The notes under the pieces were generated by a model. That model saw only the letters and a program-made list of their open reading frames with translations, was not told the origin of the DNA and did not search any database. A stretch of 64,000 bases of DNA, taken from NCBI RefSeq assembly GCF_002968295.1, contig NZ_CP134399.1, positions 4,960,001 through 5,024,000 of the forward strand. Reading direction: 5' to 3'. The stretch is from Mycobacterium sp. ITM-2016-00317. Its GTDB lineage: Bacteria > Actinomycetota > Actinomycetes > Mycobacteriales > Mycobacteriaceae. The translations under genes were made by a program, and so were the position numbers. This document shows positions 17,748 to 27,323 of this stretch, piece after piece (within the stretch, counting starts at the first letter, position 1; each line of letters opens with the position of its first letter).

Positions 17748-18931
17748 GTGGCGCAACCCGTTCGCCAGCACGCGCGAAGTTCGGTACGCAAACTGCAGTT
17801 GTCCCAGGCTGCCGCCCGCCTGTTCACCGACCGCGGCTACCACAACGTGAGCATGGATGATGTCGCCTCGGCCGTGGGGCTCACCGGCCCGGCGCTGTAC
17901 CGCCATTTCCGCAAGAAGCACGACATTCTGGCGCAGGCGATCTCCGAGCAACTCGCCGCTGTCGAAGCGGTGGCGGTGCATGCGGTCGAGTCGGGACTCC
18001 CGCCGGACGAGCGCGCGGCGATGTTCCTGTCCGAGCTCGCCGATCTGGTGCTCGATCGTGAAGAGGTCCTGCTGTGGAAGCGTGAGCGCAGGCAACTGTC
18101 CGAGGATGAGCAGAACCAGTTCCGGGTGAAGCTCAACGAGGTCCTGCGACTGACGGTGCAGGCGCTGGGGATCGGTGACGGCGAACAACCCTCCAGTGAC
18201 GCCGAATTGCGGGCATGGAGCGTGTTGGGGATCTACTCCAGCGTCGCCCCGGCGCGCAAGCGACTCGAGGACGCCGCCGCCAAGCGGCTCCTACAGGCCG
18301 CCGCCCAGGGCGTCCTACTGTGCGACATCGACGGTGCGACAACGGCTTCCAGACTCCCGGTACCCACCCAGCGTCGCCCCCCGGCCGGCGGGAACGCATC
18401 CTGGCCACCGCCACCCGCCTCTTCCACGCCCAGAGCTACCACGCGGTCGGTATCGAAGAGATCGCCGCCGAGTCCGAGACCGCGATCGCGACGTTCTACC
18501 AGTACTTCAACGGCAAGGCCGAGCTGCTCGCGGCGGTCCTCAACCGCGGCGCCGAGGGCCTGCACTACGTCACCAACCACCGGCTGCCGTCGGCGACCAC
18601 GCCGCAGGAAGCCCTCGACGTCATCGCCTGCACCCTGATCGAGTTGGCTCTCGGTCCGCACCAGCCGATCCTGGCCATCCTCGCCGCAGATCTGATCTAT
18701 CTCCCGGAGAAGGCCCAGGAGGCGATCCGGATGAGCGAGCGTGAGTACATCGACGAGTGGGTCGCCGCAATCCTCGGGGTGCGCCCCGAGTTGTCGGCCC
18801 CGTACGCGCGCCTGCTGGCACAGGCCGCGATCGGGCTCGTCACCGACATCACACAGACGCCGAGCATGCGCAACCGGCCTGGCATCGCCAACGAACTGCA
18901 CCGCCTGGTCACCGCCGTACTCGCGGCCTAG
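17748..18931 (+). pseudogene. Tandem-TetR regulator 1 (Mce3R-like), frameshifted
   Basis: Two TetR modules in one polypeptide of about 394 residues, as in M. tuberculosis Mce3R (406). The first HTH (MDDVASAVGLTGPALYRHF) and its ligand domain (LWKRERRQLSEDE, ELRAWSV) are in the frame of the GTG at 17748, which follows GGGAGGAA. The second module (GRRERILATATRLF, IEEIAAESETAIATFYQYF) is one frame over. The shift falls in a run of six C (18377-18382); one extra C would restore the frame and the junction seen in the intact paralogue at 52363-53601. It could be inactive, or the indel could be a sequencing error. Confidence 0.82.
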
Positions 18932-18953
18932 ACACTCGGCAGCGCCGGGCGCC

Positions 18954-19445
18954 TCACCCCAGGATCTGGTGGGTCCCGAATGTCCGGTCGTGGTAGGTCA
19001 GCGGTGCGGTGGAACGACTTTCGACCACCCGCACCTCGCCGATGACGACGACGTGATCGGCCGCCTCGACGGCCTGGGCCACATCGCAGGCGAACCAGCC
19101 CGCGGCACCGGTCAGACGCGGCACACCACCGGCGAGTGACCATTCGACGTCGGCGAACTTTTCCCGCCCCTTGCGGGCGAAGCAGGCGGCGAGGTGCGAT
19201 TGATCGTGTCCGAGCACGTTGACGCCGAAGCTGCCTGACGACTGGATGATCGCCAGCAGGTCAGAGCCCCGGTCGAGACTCACGAGCAATGACGGCGGCG
19301 ACATCGACAGGGACGCAAAGGCACTCACGGTGGTGCCGTGCGGACGCTGTCCGTCCATCGCCGTGATGACAGCCACGGGTGTGCACACCGAGGCCATGGC
19401 GTCCCGGAAAGCGTCCCTGAGCGACTCGATGTCCGTCACGGCCAT
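18954..19445 (-). CDS. Flavin reductase-like protein (HsaB/Rv1939 type)
   Basis: A 163-residue split-barrel flavin reductase: SLSMSPPSLLVSLDRGS, FGVNVLGHDQ and the terminal DHVVVIGEV loop. It would supply reduced FMN/FAD to a two-component monooxygenase, the best candidate being the ACAD-fold enzyme at 44111-45310. The ATG at 19445 has GGAGG 7 nt upstream. The mel2 locus of M. tuberculosis has a similar gene under Mce3R control. It converges on tandem TetR 1. Confidence 0.87.
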   Translation of the reverse strand: MAVTDIESLRDAFRDAMASVCTPVAVITAMDGQRPHGTTVSAFASLSMSPPSLLVSLDRGSDLLAIIQSSGSFGVNVLGHDQSHLAACFARKGREKFADVEWSLAGGVPRLTGAAGWFACDVAQAVEAADHVVVIGEVRVVESRSTAPLTYHDRTFGTHQILG

Positions 19446-19561
19446 GACGGCCTCCTCACCTTGATTCGAGATTGACACGATCGTACATAATCGCAATTAA
19501 CATTTACAGATGGATGACCATGTTGACCGCTTGCGAGACGCGTCATTCGCATATTGAGCGG

Positions 19562-20503
19562 TCACACCGTGCCGGGCGCAGGGATCGCGCCGGCGACGAA
19601 CTCACCGATCTCGCCGACCGCGCGTGCGGCGCGCGGCATGGACGACGCGAACATGGTCCATGCGTGGCACACCCCGGCGTAGACCGACAGCGTCGAGTGC
19701 GACCCGTCCCGCACCATGCCGTAGTGCAGTGCCTTCGCGTCGTCGAGCAGCACTTCACGATCGCTGGCCAGGATGAGCGTCGGCGGCAGCCGATCGAACT
19801 GACCGAACACCGGTGAGACGAGTGGGTCGCGTGGGTCGTGGCCGGCCAGATACGCAGCGGCCAGCGCCTTCACCGAACGGCGGGAAATGGCGACATCCGC
19901 GTCGGCGTGCACGTCGAAACTCTCACCGGAGGCGGTGAAGTCGGCCAATGGCGAGACCAGCACGGCGCCGGCCGGAAGCGGCGTCTGCTCGTCGCGCGCG
20001 CGGATCATCGAGGCGACCGTCAGGCCGCCGCCCGCCGAATCACCGGCCAGCACCCAACGATCGCCGAAGGTCTCGGCGGCCCAGTCCATCACCGCAGCAG
20101 CGTCGGTCAGAGGCGCCGGGAACGGGTTCTCCGGCGCCCGGCGATAATCGGGCACCACGACCGGATGCCCGCACGCCTTCGACACCGCCGCAGCGACGCC
20201 GCGGTACCCGTGCGCGGACCCCATCACGTAGCCGCCGCCGTGCAACCAAACGACGCACGCGCTGTCGTCGCCGGTGCCGGCACACGCGTCGACCCGAACG
20301 GCGGGGACTCCCCCGGCGGACATCTCGACGACCATGACGTCGTCGGCGAGCCCTTGGGCGATCATCATCTCGTCGAGGCTCTCGCGCATCTGAGGCAGTG
20401 GGCGGCGCCCGTCCCCGAAAACCCGGGCGAGTTCCTTCTCCGCATGCTCGAGCGCGTCGGCGTCGGCCTCCGCCCAATCCTCGTCAGCAAGCGATAAACC
20501 CAT
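19562..20503 (-). CDS. Alpha/beta hydrolase, HSL-family esterase/lipase 1
   Basis: A 313-residue carboxylesterase with the oxyanion motif HGGG, nucleophile elbow GDSAGG, an Asp (DREVLLDD) and His in CHAWTMF. The hormone-sensitive-lipase family hydrolyses short or medium acyl esters, and lactones made by Baeyer-Villiger oxidation are possible substrates. AGGTGG precedes the ATG. It is paralogous to the hydrolase at 47001-47897 and divergent from SDR2. Confidence 0.88.
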   Translation of the reverse strand: MGLSLADEDWAEADADALEHAEKELARVFGDGRRPLPQMRESLDEMMIAQGLADDVMVVEMSAGGVPAVRVDACAGTGDDSACVVWLHGGGYVMGSAHGYRGVAAAVSKACGHPVVVPDYRRAPENPFPAPLTDAAAVMDWAAETFGDRWVLAGDSAGGGLTVASMIRARDEQTPLPAGAVLVSPLADFTASGESFDVHADADVAISRRSVKALAAAYLAGHDPRDPLVSPVFGQFDRLPPTLILASDREVLLDDAKALHYGMVRDGSHSTLSVYAGVCHAWTMFASSMPRAARAVGEIGEFVAGAIPAPGTV

Positions 20504-20606
20504 GTCGACACACCACCTGTCCTCGTTGACACCAGGGATATGAGAAGAATTGAAACTAACTCATTTCTCATTCTAACTTGTCAGAGCATCATTGACTGTC
20601 CCCTAA

Positions 20607-20625
20607 CGTGAAGTTAGCCTTCACG
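20607..20625. promoter_or_regulatory. 19-bp operator, copy A (CGTGAAG-N5-CTTCACG)
   Basis: CGTGAAGTTAGCCTTCACG is a perfect 7-bp dyad, 42 bp before the SDR2 start and in the divergent gap with esterase 1. Copy B (61317-61335) matches 16 of 19 bases in the same orientation relative to its gene. Confidence 0.7.
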
Positions 20626-20667
20626 CGAAGCGCATCGCAGCGTGTAGACCGACCGGAAGAGGAAGAG

Positions 20668-21495
20668 ATGTCACGACTGTCCGACAAGATCGCGCTGGTG
20701 ACCGGCGCAACGACCGTGGACCCGGGCGGACTGAACATCGGCGGCGCGGCTGCCACCCGGCTGGTGAGCGAAGGCGCCCGCGTGGTGCTCGCCGACATCA
20801 ACATCGACGGCGCGGCGGCACTCGCCGACCAACTCAACGAGAAGTACGGACCCGACGTCGCGACTGCCGTCCATGTCGACCTCCGCGACGAGACCGCGAT
20901 CCAGGCCCTGGTGGCCACCGCCGTCTCCACCTTCGGTGGACTCAACGTCCTGTTCAACATCGCCGGGGTGTTCCCCGCCGGTGACGGCGATGTGGCCACC
21001 ATGCCGATCGAGGTGTGGGACGACGTGATGGCCGTCAACGTCCGCAGCGCGATGCTCACCACCAAACACGCACTGCCGCACCTGCGGACGGGCGGCGGGT
21101 CCATCGTGAACACGGCATCGACGCATGCGTTCGCCGGCGACACCAGCCTGACGGGTTACGGCGCCACCAAGGCGGCGCTGCTGGCACTGACCAAGTACAC
21201 CGCGACCCAGTACGGCCGCGAGGGTGTGCGGTGTAACGCCATCTGCCCCGGCACCACGACAACCCCGCCCGCGCAACATCTTCCGACGTCCGTCACCGAC
21301 ATCTACCGGCGCCACACGCTGGCGCCGGATCTCAACGCGCCCGACGACCTCGCCAAGGTCTACGCGTTCCTGGCCTCCGATGATTCCCGTGGGATCAACG
21401 GCGAGACGATCCGTGTCGACGGAGGCCTGCTGGCGCATCAGCCGTTCGTCCCCGACATGAACGCGCTCGGCGCCGCCACCGCGACCTCCCAGTGA
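20668..21495 (+). CDS. Short-chain dehydrogenase/reductase (SDR2) with atypical cofactor loop
   Basis: A 275-residue SDR with NIAG, a catalytic Ser (NTAST) and YGATK. The glycine-rich loop is unusual: TGATTVDPGGLNIGGAAA instead of TGxxxGxG, so cofactor binding may be altered. The open frame extends to 20608, but GGAAGAGGAAGAG precedes the ATG at 20668 and the operator overlaps the upstream part, favouring the short start. The shared operator links it to the minus-strand operon at 53.6-61.3 kb. Confidence 0.87.
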   Translation: MSRLSDKIALVTGATTVDPGGLNIGGAAATRLVSEGARVVLADINIDGAAALADQLNEKYGPDVATAVHVDLRDETAIQALVATAVSTFGGLNVLFNIAGVFPAGDGDVATMPIEVWDDVMAVNVRSAMLTTKHALPHLRTGGGSIVNTASTHAFAGDTSLTGYGATKAALLALTKYTATQYGREGVRCNAICPGTTTTPPAQHLPTSVTDIYRRHTLAPDLNAPDDLAKVYAFLASDDSRGINGETIRVDGGLLAHQPFVPDMNALGAATATSQ

Positions 21496-21519
21496 CATCG
21501 CGCCGTGTACGGCCGGCCG

Positions 21520-22014
21520 TCAGTCCGGCCAGCCGTACACGGCGACGACCACCGTGCGGTCCAGGCTGTTCTCCGACCAGACGCCGATCTTCGTGTGCGC
21601 GCAGTCGGCCATGATCGCGTGGTAGGCGGGGTTGTAGTACCAGAGGTTGATCAGCTCGATTCCGCTCATCGCCAGTGCGGGGTGGATCGCCACGGTCTGT
21701 GCGACCGCACCCCGGAAGCCGGCAGCCTCGGCGCGCTGTTGCGGAGTGGACCCGTCCGTGCCGACGTCGGCATTCAGGTTGCGGTTGCCCATCAGGTCGC
21801 GCGCGTGCCATTCGGCGGCCAGCAGCAGCTCCGGACTGACGTTCAGATCGTTCTCACAGCCGGCTTGGCGCTGCACGGCGTACACGTTCTCGACCACGCT
21901 GCTGTTGAACCTTCGATTGTCGGCGGTTGCCGTGGGCATCGTGGCTCCCGCGGCGACCACGAGGCAGGCCGGAAGTGCCATGACAGTCGCGAGTCGGTAG
22001 GTCATCTGCATCAT
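21520..22014 (-). CDS. Secreted CAP/SCP-domain protein
   Basis: A 164-residue protein with a signal peptide (ATVMALPACLVVAAGATMP) and a CAP domain: VYAVQRQAGCENDLNVSPELLLAAEWHARDL is the helix bearing the His, and HAIMADCAHTKIGVW the later conserved segment. The two Cys could pair. GAGG lies 5 nt before the ATG at 22014. It closes the Mce gene cluster. Mce3 operons also end with small secreted proteins after the Mce-associated genes. Confidence 0.78.
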   Translation of the reverse strand: MMQMTYRLATVMALPACLVVAAGATMPTATADNRRFNSSVVENVYAVQRQAGCENDLNVSPELLLAAEWHARDLMGNRNLNADVGTDGSTPQQRAEAAGFRGAVAQTVAIHPALAMSGIELINLWYYNPAYHAIMADCAHTKIGVWSENSLDRTVVVAVYGWPD

Positions 22015-22043
22015 GTCAACCTCGTTCGACGCTGGTGTGGTGG

Positions 22044-22421
22044 TCAGGGGAATGGACGGTAGCGGGCAGCCGAGTTGCGCAGCGCTTGTATGGATTCCGG
22101 GCACAGCTCGTTGGCCGCCTGCCCGAGCAGATACGAGGCCTGATAGTCGTCGGCGGTCCGGAAGTCGGCCCGCACGTCGGCGATGAGCTCGGGGTAGGTC
22201 CGGCCATCGGCGAGCTTGCGACAGATGCCGTGGCCGTATTCGAGCGCGGCGTCGGCGCCGGCGAAGTCGTAGCCGGGCGCGAGCGTGACACTAACCAGGT
22301 AGGCGACGTCGTCAGCATGGGCCGCCGGTGCCGGGCCCGCCACCGCGGCGAGCGCCGAGACACCCAGCGCCATGGCCGCGCCGGAGCGGATCAGACGGGT
22401 TCGAATCCTGCGATCAGCCAT
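22044..22421 (-). CDS. Secreted DUF732 protein (Mce-cluster)
   Basis: A 125-residue protein with a signal peptide (SGAAMALGVSALAAVAGPAPAAHA) and the DUF732 domain (two Cys, GHGICRKLADGRTY). It overlaps the upstream Mce-associated gene by 31 bp, which ties it to the Mce operon. Its size and place resemble Rv1974 of the mce3 operon. Function unknown. Confidence 0.8.
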   Translation of the reverse strand: MADRRIRTRLIRSGAAMALGVSALAAVAGPAPAAHADDVAYLVSVTLAPGYDFAGADAALEYGHGICRKLADGRTYPELIADVRADFRTADDYQASYLLGQAANELCPESIQALRNSAARYRPFP

Positions 22422-22963
22422 GTGTTTCCGACCCTTTCCATCTCGACGTGCGCGCTGGACCGGGTTTCGGTCGGAGGTTCGGTGCCCACCGTCGTCGTCT
22501 GGTCGATGTACACCAACACGCGTGCGCGGTCTGCGTCTGCGGACACCAGCGCGGCCGCAGGCACCGCGGCCACCGCCGAGATTCGTTGTTCCTCGGCCCC
22601 GGGGGCGACGACGTCGTTGATCAACGTGGTGTACTCCGTGCGGAACTCACCGGTCATGCGCTCGCCGGCGGCGGTCAGATCCTCCCGCACGCGGTCCGGT
22701 CGGTAGGACAGCATCGCCACGACGCCTTCCGTGGCCGCCGCCACCGGTGCGGCGGCGGCGCCGCCCGACGGCACGGCCGAATCTAGCTGCCATTTCAGGA
22801 ATCCCACGCCGAGCGCAGCCGCTACCACAATCAGCGGCAAGACCAGGTACGCGACCGCCCGGACCACTGCGGGGTGACGTGCCTGCCCCGCGGCCGCAGC
22901 ATCGTCGACAGGCGCGTGATCGCTGACGGTGTCGTCCCCGATCTCATCGATGCGCGGCGTCAT
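22391..22963 (-). CDS. Mce-associated membrane protein (Mas type) 1
   Basis: A 190-residue protein with one membrane segment (AVAYLVLPLIVVAAALGVGF) after a charged cytosolic start, then an NTF2-like extracytoplasmic domain (YIDQTTT and a final WLIAGFEPV). Mas proteins stabilise Mce complexes. The ATG at 22963 overlaps the upstream stop (ATGA); the longer frame is non-coding. Confidence 0.83.
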   Translation of the reverse strand: MTPRIDEIGDDTVSDHAPVDDAAAAGQARHPAVVRAVAYLVLPLIVVAAALGVGFLKWQLDSAVPSGGAAAAPVAAATEGVVAMLSYRPDRVREDLTAAGERMTGEFRTEYTTLINDVVAPGAEEQRISAVAAVPAAALVSADADRARVLVYIDQTTTVGTEPPTETRSSAHVEMERVGNTWLIAGFEPV

Positions 22964-23499
22964 GAGACGAACTGCACGTCGGACACGCGGGCGCTGTCGC
23001 CGCTCTGTTGCACGCCGATGCGCATCCGCCACACCGTCGGGACCTGTTCCGCTGCCTCGTGACTCGACATCTTTACTGACATGACGACCAGCACTTGGGC
23101 GCCGTCACCCTCGTGCGACTCCAAGGCCGCCGAGGTGACGGACCCTTCGGAGGTGGACCGGGCCTGCCTGACGACCTCGGCGAACGGCTCAGCCCGTTTC
23201 TGGAAGTCGTCGTGGAATGCCCCGGTCGACGAGTCCAGGATCCGTTTGATGTCCTCGTCGACGGTGGCGTGCCGAATCGTGGTCAGGTTGATCGCGCCTT
23301 GGCGTGCGGTCTCGACGAAGCGCCTCTGCTGGGCCACGTCCCGGCGTTCGTCGACCAGCCGATAGCCCATCCAGCCGCCGAGGCCGGCCAGCGCCACCAA
23401 CGCCACTGCACACAGCGCCGCAACCCAGTGCAGCCCCGAAAAGCGGTGCGGCAATGCCGGAGTCACCTTCCCGGCGGGGGGATCATCATGCTCTGCCAT
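22960..23499 (-). CDS. Mce-associated membrane protein (Mas type) 2
   Basis: A 179-residue single-pass protein (WVAALCAVALVALAGLGGWM) with the NTF2-like Mas domain (RHATVDEDIKRILDSSTGAFHDDF is its conserved first helix pair) ending in SDVQFVS. It overlaps mceF by 37 bp and the next Mas gene by 4 bp. Confidence 0.85.
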   Translation of the reverse strand: MAEHDDPPAGKVTPALPHRFSGLHWVAALCAVALVALAGLGGWMGYRLVDERRDVAQQRRFVETARQGAINLTTIRHATVDEDIKRILDSSTGAFHDDFQKRAEPFAEVVRQARSTSEGSVTSAALESHEGDGAQVLVVMSVKMSSHEAAEQVPTVWRMRIGVQQSGDSARVSDVQFVS

Positions 23500-24896
23500 G
23501 TCCTGCCTTCTGTCTGGGGCGCCAGGTCCGCCTGGGTGTAGATCTTGCCGTCCGGCGCCACGTACTCACCGGTGGCCGGGTCGTACTCGGCCACCGCGAT
23601 CGGTGCGGGGTGGGGCGCGGCGGCCGGCGGCGGCAGCTGCGGGATGTCCTGGCCGGACAGCGTCGCGTTCGGGTCGCCCTTCCAGTTGAAGCCGTCGTTG
23701 AGCGGCACGTACTCCTCGTCGCTCTCGCACATCTTCACCGTCGGCGCCCGCTTGCCCGGCCGCGTGATGCACGGGTAGTTCCGGTTGCCGCGCACCACAT
23801 TCCACGAATCCTGCGGTATCCGGCAGTACAGGTCGCCCGGCGGCAGATCTGCGGATGTCTCGACGTTCGGGGTCAGTTGCTGGTCCACCGGCAGGAACCC
23901 GGTGGTGCATGGCGGCGGCAGGTTCAGGTTGAGGTTGAAGCTCACGTACAAGCCGGGTGAGGCGCGCTTGGAGTCCTTGTTCGCCAGCAGCGCGCCCTGC
24001 AGACCGGCGACCAGTTGGGGTTCCAGGACCAGTATCTGTTCGATGGCGGGCTGATAGACGACGGCGACTTCGCCGATGCTGACCAGGTTGGCCAGCAGCA
24101 CGGGCAGGGTCGGCTTGAGTCGATCGAAGAGCTGACGACCTTCCTCGGCCGCGTCGCCGCCGCGTTCGAGCAGTCCCGCCACCGCCGGGTCGGCGTCGCG
24201 CACCTGGCCGGTCAGGTCGGCCAGATGCGACGCCCAGGCATTGATCGAGTCGGCGGTCTGCGCTTGGGAGTCCATCAGCGGCTTGGCCTTGTCGATCAGT
24301 GTGATCAGCGAGTCCAGATTCGCCCTCGCGTCCGAGGCCAATTGCGTGGATCCCTGCACGATTCGGGACAGTTCCGGGCCGAGGCGGCCGACGGCCGTGT
24401 AGCTCTCGTCGACCACGGTCTTGACGTTGTCGCCGGGGATCGCCTGGATTCCCCGGTTCGCCGCGTCGAGGAGTGCGTTGATCGGCGGCGGCGTCGTCGT
24501 GCGGTCGACAGGAATGACGTCGCCGTTCTTCAGTGGTGGCGCACCGGCGCTCCTGGGGACCAGCGCGACGTACTGTTCGCCGATCGCCGACGCGCTGTGC
24601 ACCTCCGCGGTGAGGTCCGACGGGATGTCGGTCCCAGATTCCAGCGACAGCACCGCCTCCACCCCGCCGTCGTCGGTCAGTCGCACCTCCGTGACACGCC
24701 CGATCCCGGTGCCCCGGTACGTGACATTCGCGGTCTGGTACAGACCGGCGGCCTGCGGGAGTTGCACGACGACCGTGTACTGCCCGATCCCGAGCATCGC
24801 CGGCACCTTGATGTAGCCGAACGCCATGACCCCGCCTGCGACGAGCGCAACGAGCGCGAAGACGGCGAGCTGCAACTTGATTCGTCTGGTCAGCAT
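23463..24896 (-). CDS. mceF: MCE-family protein MceF
   Basis: A 477-residue protein with an N-terminal membrane anchor, MCE/MlaD domain (about 38-115: VVVQLPQAAGLYQTANVTYR), long coiled-coil helices and a Pro-rich tail. The six Mce proteins form a heterohexameric periplasmic tunnel delivering lipids to YrbE permeases. The PVDRTTTPPPINALLDAANRG segment is typical of MceF. Last Mce subunit of the operon. Confidence 0.92.
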   Translation of the reverse strand: MLTRRIKLQLAVFALVALVAGGVMAFGYIKVPAMLGIGQYTVVVQLPQAAGLYQTANVTYRGTGIGRVTEVRLTDDGGVEAVLSLESGTDIPSDLTAEVHSASAIGEQYVALVPRSAGAPPLKNGDVIPVDRTTTPPPINALLDAANRGIQAIPGDNVKTVVDESYTAVGRLGPELSRIVQGSTQLASDARANLDSLITLIDKAKPLMDSQAQTADSINAWASHLADLTGQVRDADPAVAGLLERGGDAAEEGRQLFDRLKPTLPVLLANLVSIGEVAVVYQPAIEQILVLEPQLVAGLQGALLANKDSKRASPGLYVSFNLNLNLPPPCTTGFLPVDQQLTPNVETSADLPPGDLYCRIPQDSWNVVRGNRNYPCITRPGKRAPTVKMCESDEEYVPLNDGFNWKGDPNATLSGQDIPQLPPPAAAPHPAPIAVAEYDPATGEYVAPDGKIYTQADLAPQTEGRTWQSMMIPPPGR

Positions 24897-24897
24897 G

Positions 24898-26049
24898 TCA
24901 CGGCCCCTGGTTGAACTGGTAGGGCGCGACGAGCGGGTTCCCAGCGGTGTACGGACTCGGCAGCTGACCGATCGTGCGTCCCCACTGCATCTCCAACTCG
25001 GTGAGATCCCCTTCGAATCGTGTGCCGTTGAGCAGACCGTCCCCTAACCGGCTCAGCGTCAGGTCGAAGATCACGTCGGTGTTGAGATAGTCCCCGCGCA
25101 CGATCGTGTCGATGCTCTCGATCGGCCACGGGAAGGTGGCCAGCAGGCTCAGCGAACGCGTCATGTCCGGTCCGGCGTCGGCGAGGGAACCGAGCACCGG
25201 GCCGATGGCCTTGATCTCGGCCACCAGGTTCTGTTTGGTCTGGTTGACCGCATCCGCGGTCAGTGCGCTGAACTTGCCGAACCCGTCGACCGCGTCGGTC
25301 AGTTCCTCACGGTTGTCGCTGAGAACCTGCAGCGCGTCCGGGATCGTTCGCAATGCGTTGTCCAACACCGGTTTCTGTTCGGCGAGCTGCCCGACCAGGC
25401 TGTTGAAGCTGTCCGTCGCGGCGATGATGTCCTCGGTCTGGGTGTTCAGCCTTCCCACGAACAGGTCCGTCTGTTCGATCAAGCTGCGCAGTTCGCTCTC
25501 CCGGCCCGTGAACGCCGTGGCCAGCGCCGCGGTGATGTCCTGCACCTGGCCGACCCCACCACCGTTGAGGAGCAGCGACAATGCCGCCAGCGTCTGGTCG
25601 GTGCTGGGATAGGTCGCCCCGGCGTCCAGCGGTATCAGAGAACCGTCCGCCAGCCTGCCGTGGGGGGCGGCGTCGGCCGGTGGCGCAAGCTCGACGTGCA
25701 ACGAGCCCAGCAGGCTGGTCTGGCCGACCGTGGCCGTCGTGTTCGCCGGCAGCTCCACGTCGCCGTTGAGCCGCATGGTGACCAGAGCATGCCAGTCCTG
25801 TCGTTCGATCCTGGTGATCGTGCCGACGTTGACGTCACCGACGCGCACCCGCGAGTTGGGTTCGATGGTTCCGATATCGGGCAGTTGGGCCTGCACCACG
25901 TACGAATCGGGGCCGCCGCCTTCGGTACCGGGCATCGGCAGCGAATTCAACCCACGCCATTCACAGCCGGTCAGCACTGTCGCCGCGGTGACTGCGATGA
26001 CCGCGATTCGTCTCATGCGGCGCGCATCTCGGTTAGCAGACACCGTCAT
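24898..26049 (-). CDS. mceE: MCE-family lipoprotein MceE (LprK/LprM type)
   Basis: A 383-residue MCE protein anchored as a lipoprotein: lipobox VLTGC with Cys29, as in LprK, LprM and LprN. The MCE domain follows (YVVQAQLPDIGTIEPNSRVR). The ATG at 26049 overlaps the mceD stop (ATGA); a 98-codon upstream extension of the frame is spurious. Confidence 0.92.
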   Translation of the reverse strand: MTVSANRDARRMRRIAVIAVTAATVLTGCEWRGLNSLPMPGTEGGGPDSYVVQAQLPDIGTIEPNSRVRVGDVNVGTITRIERQDWHALVTMRLNGDVELPANTTATVGQTSLLGSLHVELAPPADAAPHGRLADGSLIPLDAGATYPSTDQTLAALSLLLNGGGVGQVQDITAALATAFTGRESELRSLIEQTDLFVGRLNTQTEDIIAATDSFNSLVGQLAEQKPVLDNALRTIPDALQVLSDNREELTDAVDGFGKFSALTADAVNQTKQNLVAEIKAIGPVLGSLADAGPDMTRSLSLLATFPWPIESIDTIVRGDYLNTDVIFDLTLSRLGDGLLNGTRFEGDLTELEMQWGRTIGQLPSPYTAGNPLVAPYQFNQGP

Positions 26050-27323
26050 TCCCCCGTTCCGGGCAGCAGCAGTCCAGGCAGTCCGGCCGCGGGGTCCGCG
26101 GCGGAGACCGATGCCGGTGAGGGCGCGGGCGACGGCGCCGGCTGCGGTGGGACGTAATCCGGCCGCAAACGGTCCTCGCTGTAGGTCAACTCGTTGGGTC
26201 GGGCCTGCTGACCGACGAACAGGTTCTCGCCCAGCGGCGGGAAGTTCATCTGCCGGTTCTTCACGATCGGGGCGAGGTACTGCGCGCACAACTTCGACGA
26301 GTACACGGCGTTCACCCGTGAGGCGGCCTCGACCGCGCCGCACAGGAATTGCACCGGATCGGCGAGGTTGTTGACCGCCAGCATGCCGGTCAGGGCCGCC
26401 TGGGACGGCTGGTAGACGTTCGCGAAGTTCTGCGCGGCATTCGGAAATGCGTGCAGCGCCTGCTCGATGTCGTCCAGGCCACCGTGGACCGCGGACGAGA
26501 TGGCGGCCAGCTTGTCAGTGGCCAGTCCGGCTGCGTCCCGGTTGTCCCTGACGAACTGGGTCGCCTCGGCCACCACCGCGTTGAGGTCGTCGACGGCATC
26601 GCCGACCGCGCCCGGATCATCGGCGAGCAGTCCGGTGACGGCAGCCATGTTGCGGTTGAGCTGGGCCAGCAGGTCCGAGCTGTCCTCCAGAGCGTTCACC
26701 ACGACCGCCAGGTTCTTCAGTGTCGCGAACGTGTCCTCGCTGTGGTCTCCCAGTGCCGACAGAGCGCGCGCCATCGTCGTGACCGTTTCACGGATGGTGG
26801 CCCCCTGCCCACGCAGGTTGTCCGCCGCGGTGTTGACGAACTCACCGAGGGTGCTCACACCACCCGGCTGGCTCGGCTCCAGCGCGTCGGTCAGCTTTTC
26901 GAGCTGCGCCCGAAGGTCGTCCCATTCCAACGGAACTGCCGTGCGGTCCAGTGGGATGACTGCGTTCTCGGCCATCACCGGGCCGGTCTCGTAGGCCGGG
27001 GTCAGCTGAACGGCGCGCGCCGTAACCAGTTGGGGGGACACGATCACGGCTTTCACGTCGGCCGGGACCTTGTACTTGGCGTCGACCCAAAACGTCACCT
27101 TGACCCGCTCCGGTTCCGGCTCGATGGTCTCGATCGCCCCCACCGGCACGCCGAGGATGCGCACCTCGTCACCGGTGAACAGCCCGTTGCTGTTGTCGAA
27201 GTAGGCGGTGACATGAGTGCGCCCCGCGTGGTCCGCGGCACGCACCACCACCACACCTGCGACGACCACCACCACCGCGAGCGCAGCCATCAACACGGTC
27301 CGCAGCGTTCGCTTGCGCATCAC
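26046..27323 (-). CDS. mceD: MCE-family protein MceD
   Basis: A 425-residue protein: N-terminal anchor (VLMAALAVVVVVAGVVVVRA), MCE domain (THVTAYFDNSNGLFTGDEVR), helical needle region and Pro/Ala-rich C-terminus. The start is GTG at 27323 or ATG at 27320; both overlap the mceC stop. Confidence 0.92.
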   Translation of the reverse strand: MMRKRTLRTVLMAALAVVVVVAGVVVVRAADHAGRTHVTAYFDNSNGLFTGDEVRILGVPVGAIETIEPEPERVKVTFWVDAKYKVPADVKAVIVSPQLVTARAVQLTPAYETGPVMAENAVIPLDRTAVPLEWDDLRAQLEKLTDALEPSQPGGVSTLGEFVNTAADNLRGQGATIRETVTTMARALSALGDHSEDTFATLKNLAVVVNALEDSSDLLAQLNRNMAAVTGLLADDPGAVGDAVDDLNAVVAEATQFVRDNRDAAGLATDKLAAISSAVHGGLDDIEQALHAFPNAAQNFANVYQPSQAALTGMLAVNNLADPVQFLCGAVEAASRVNAVYSSKLCAQYLAPIVKNRQMNFPPLGENLFVGQQARPNELTYSEDRLRPDYVPPQPAPSPAPSPASVSAADPAAGLPGLLLPGTGE

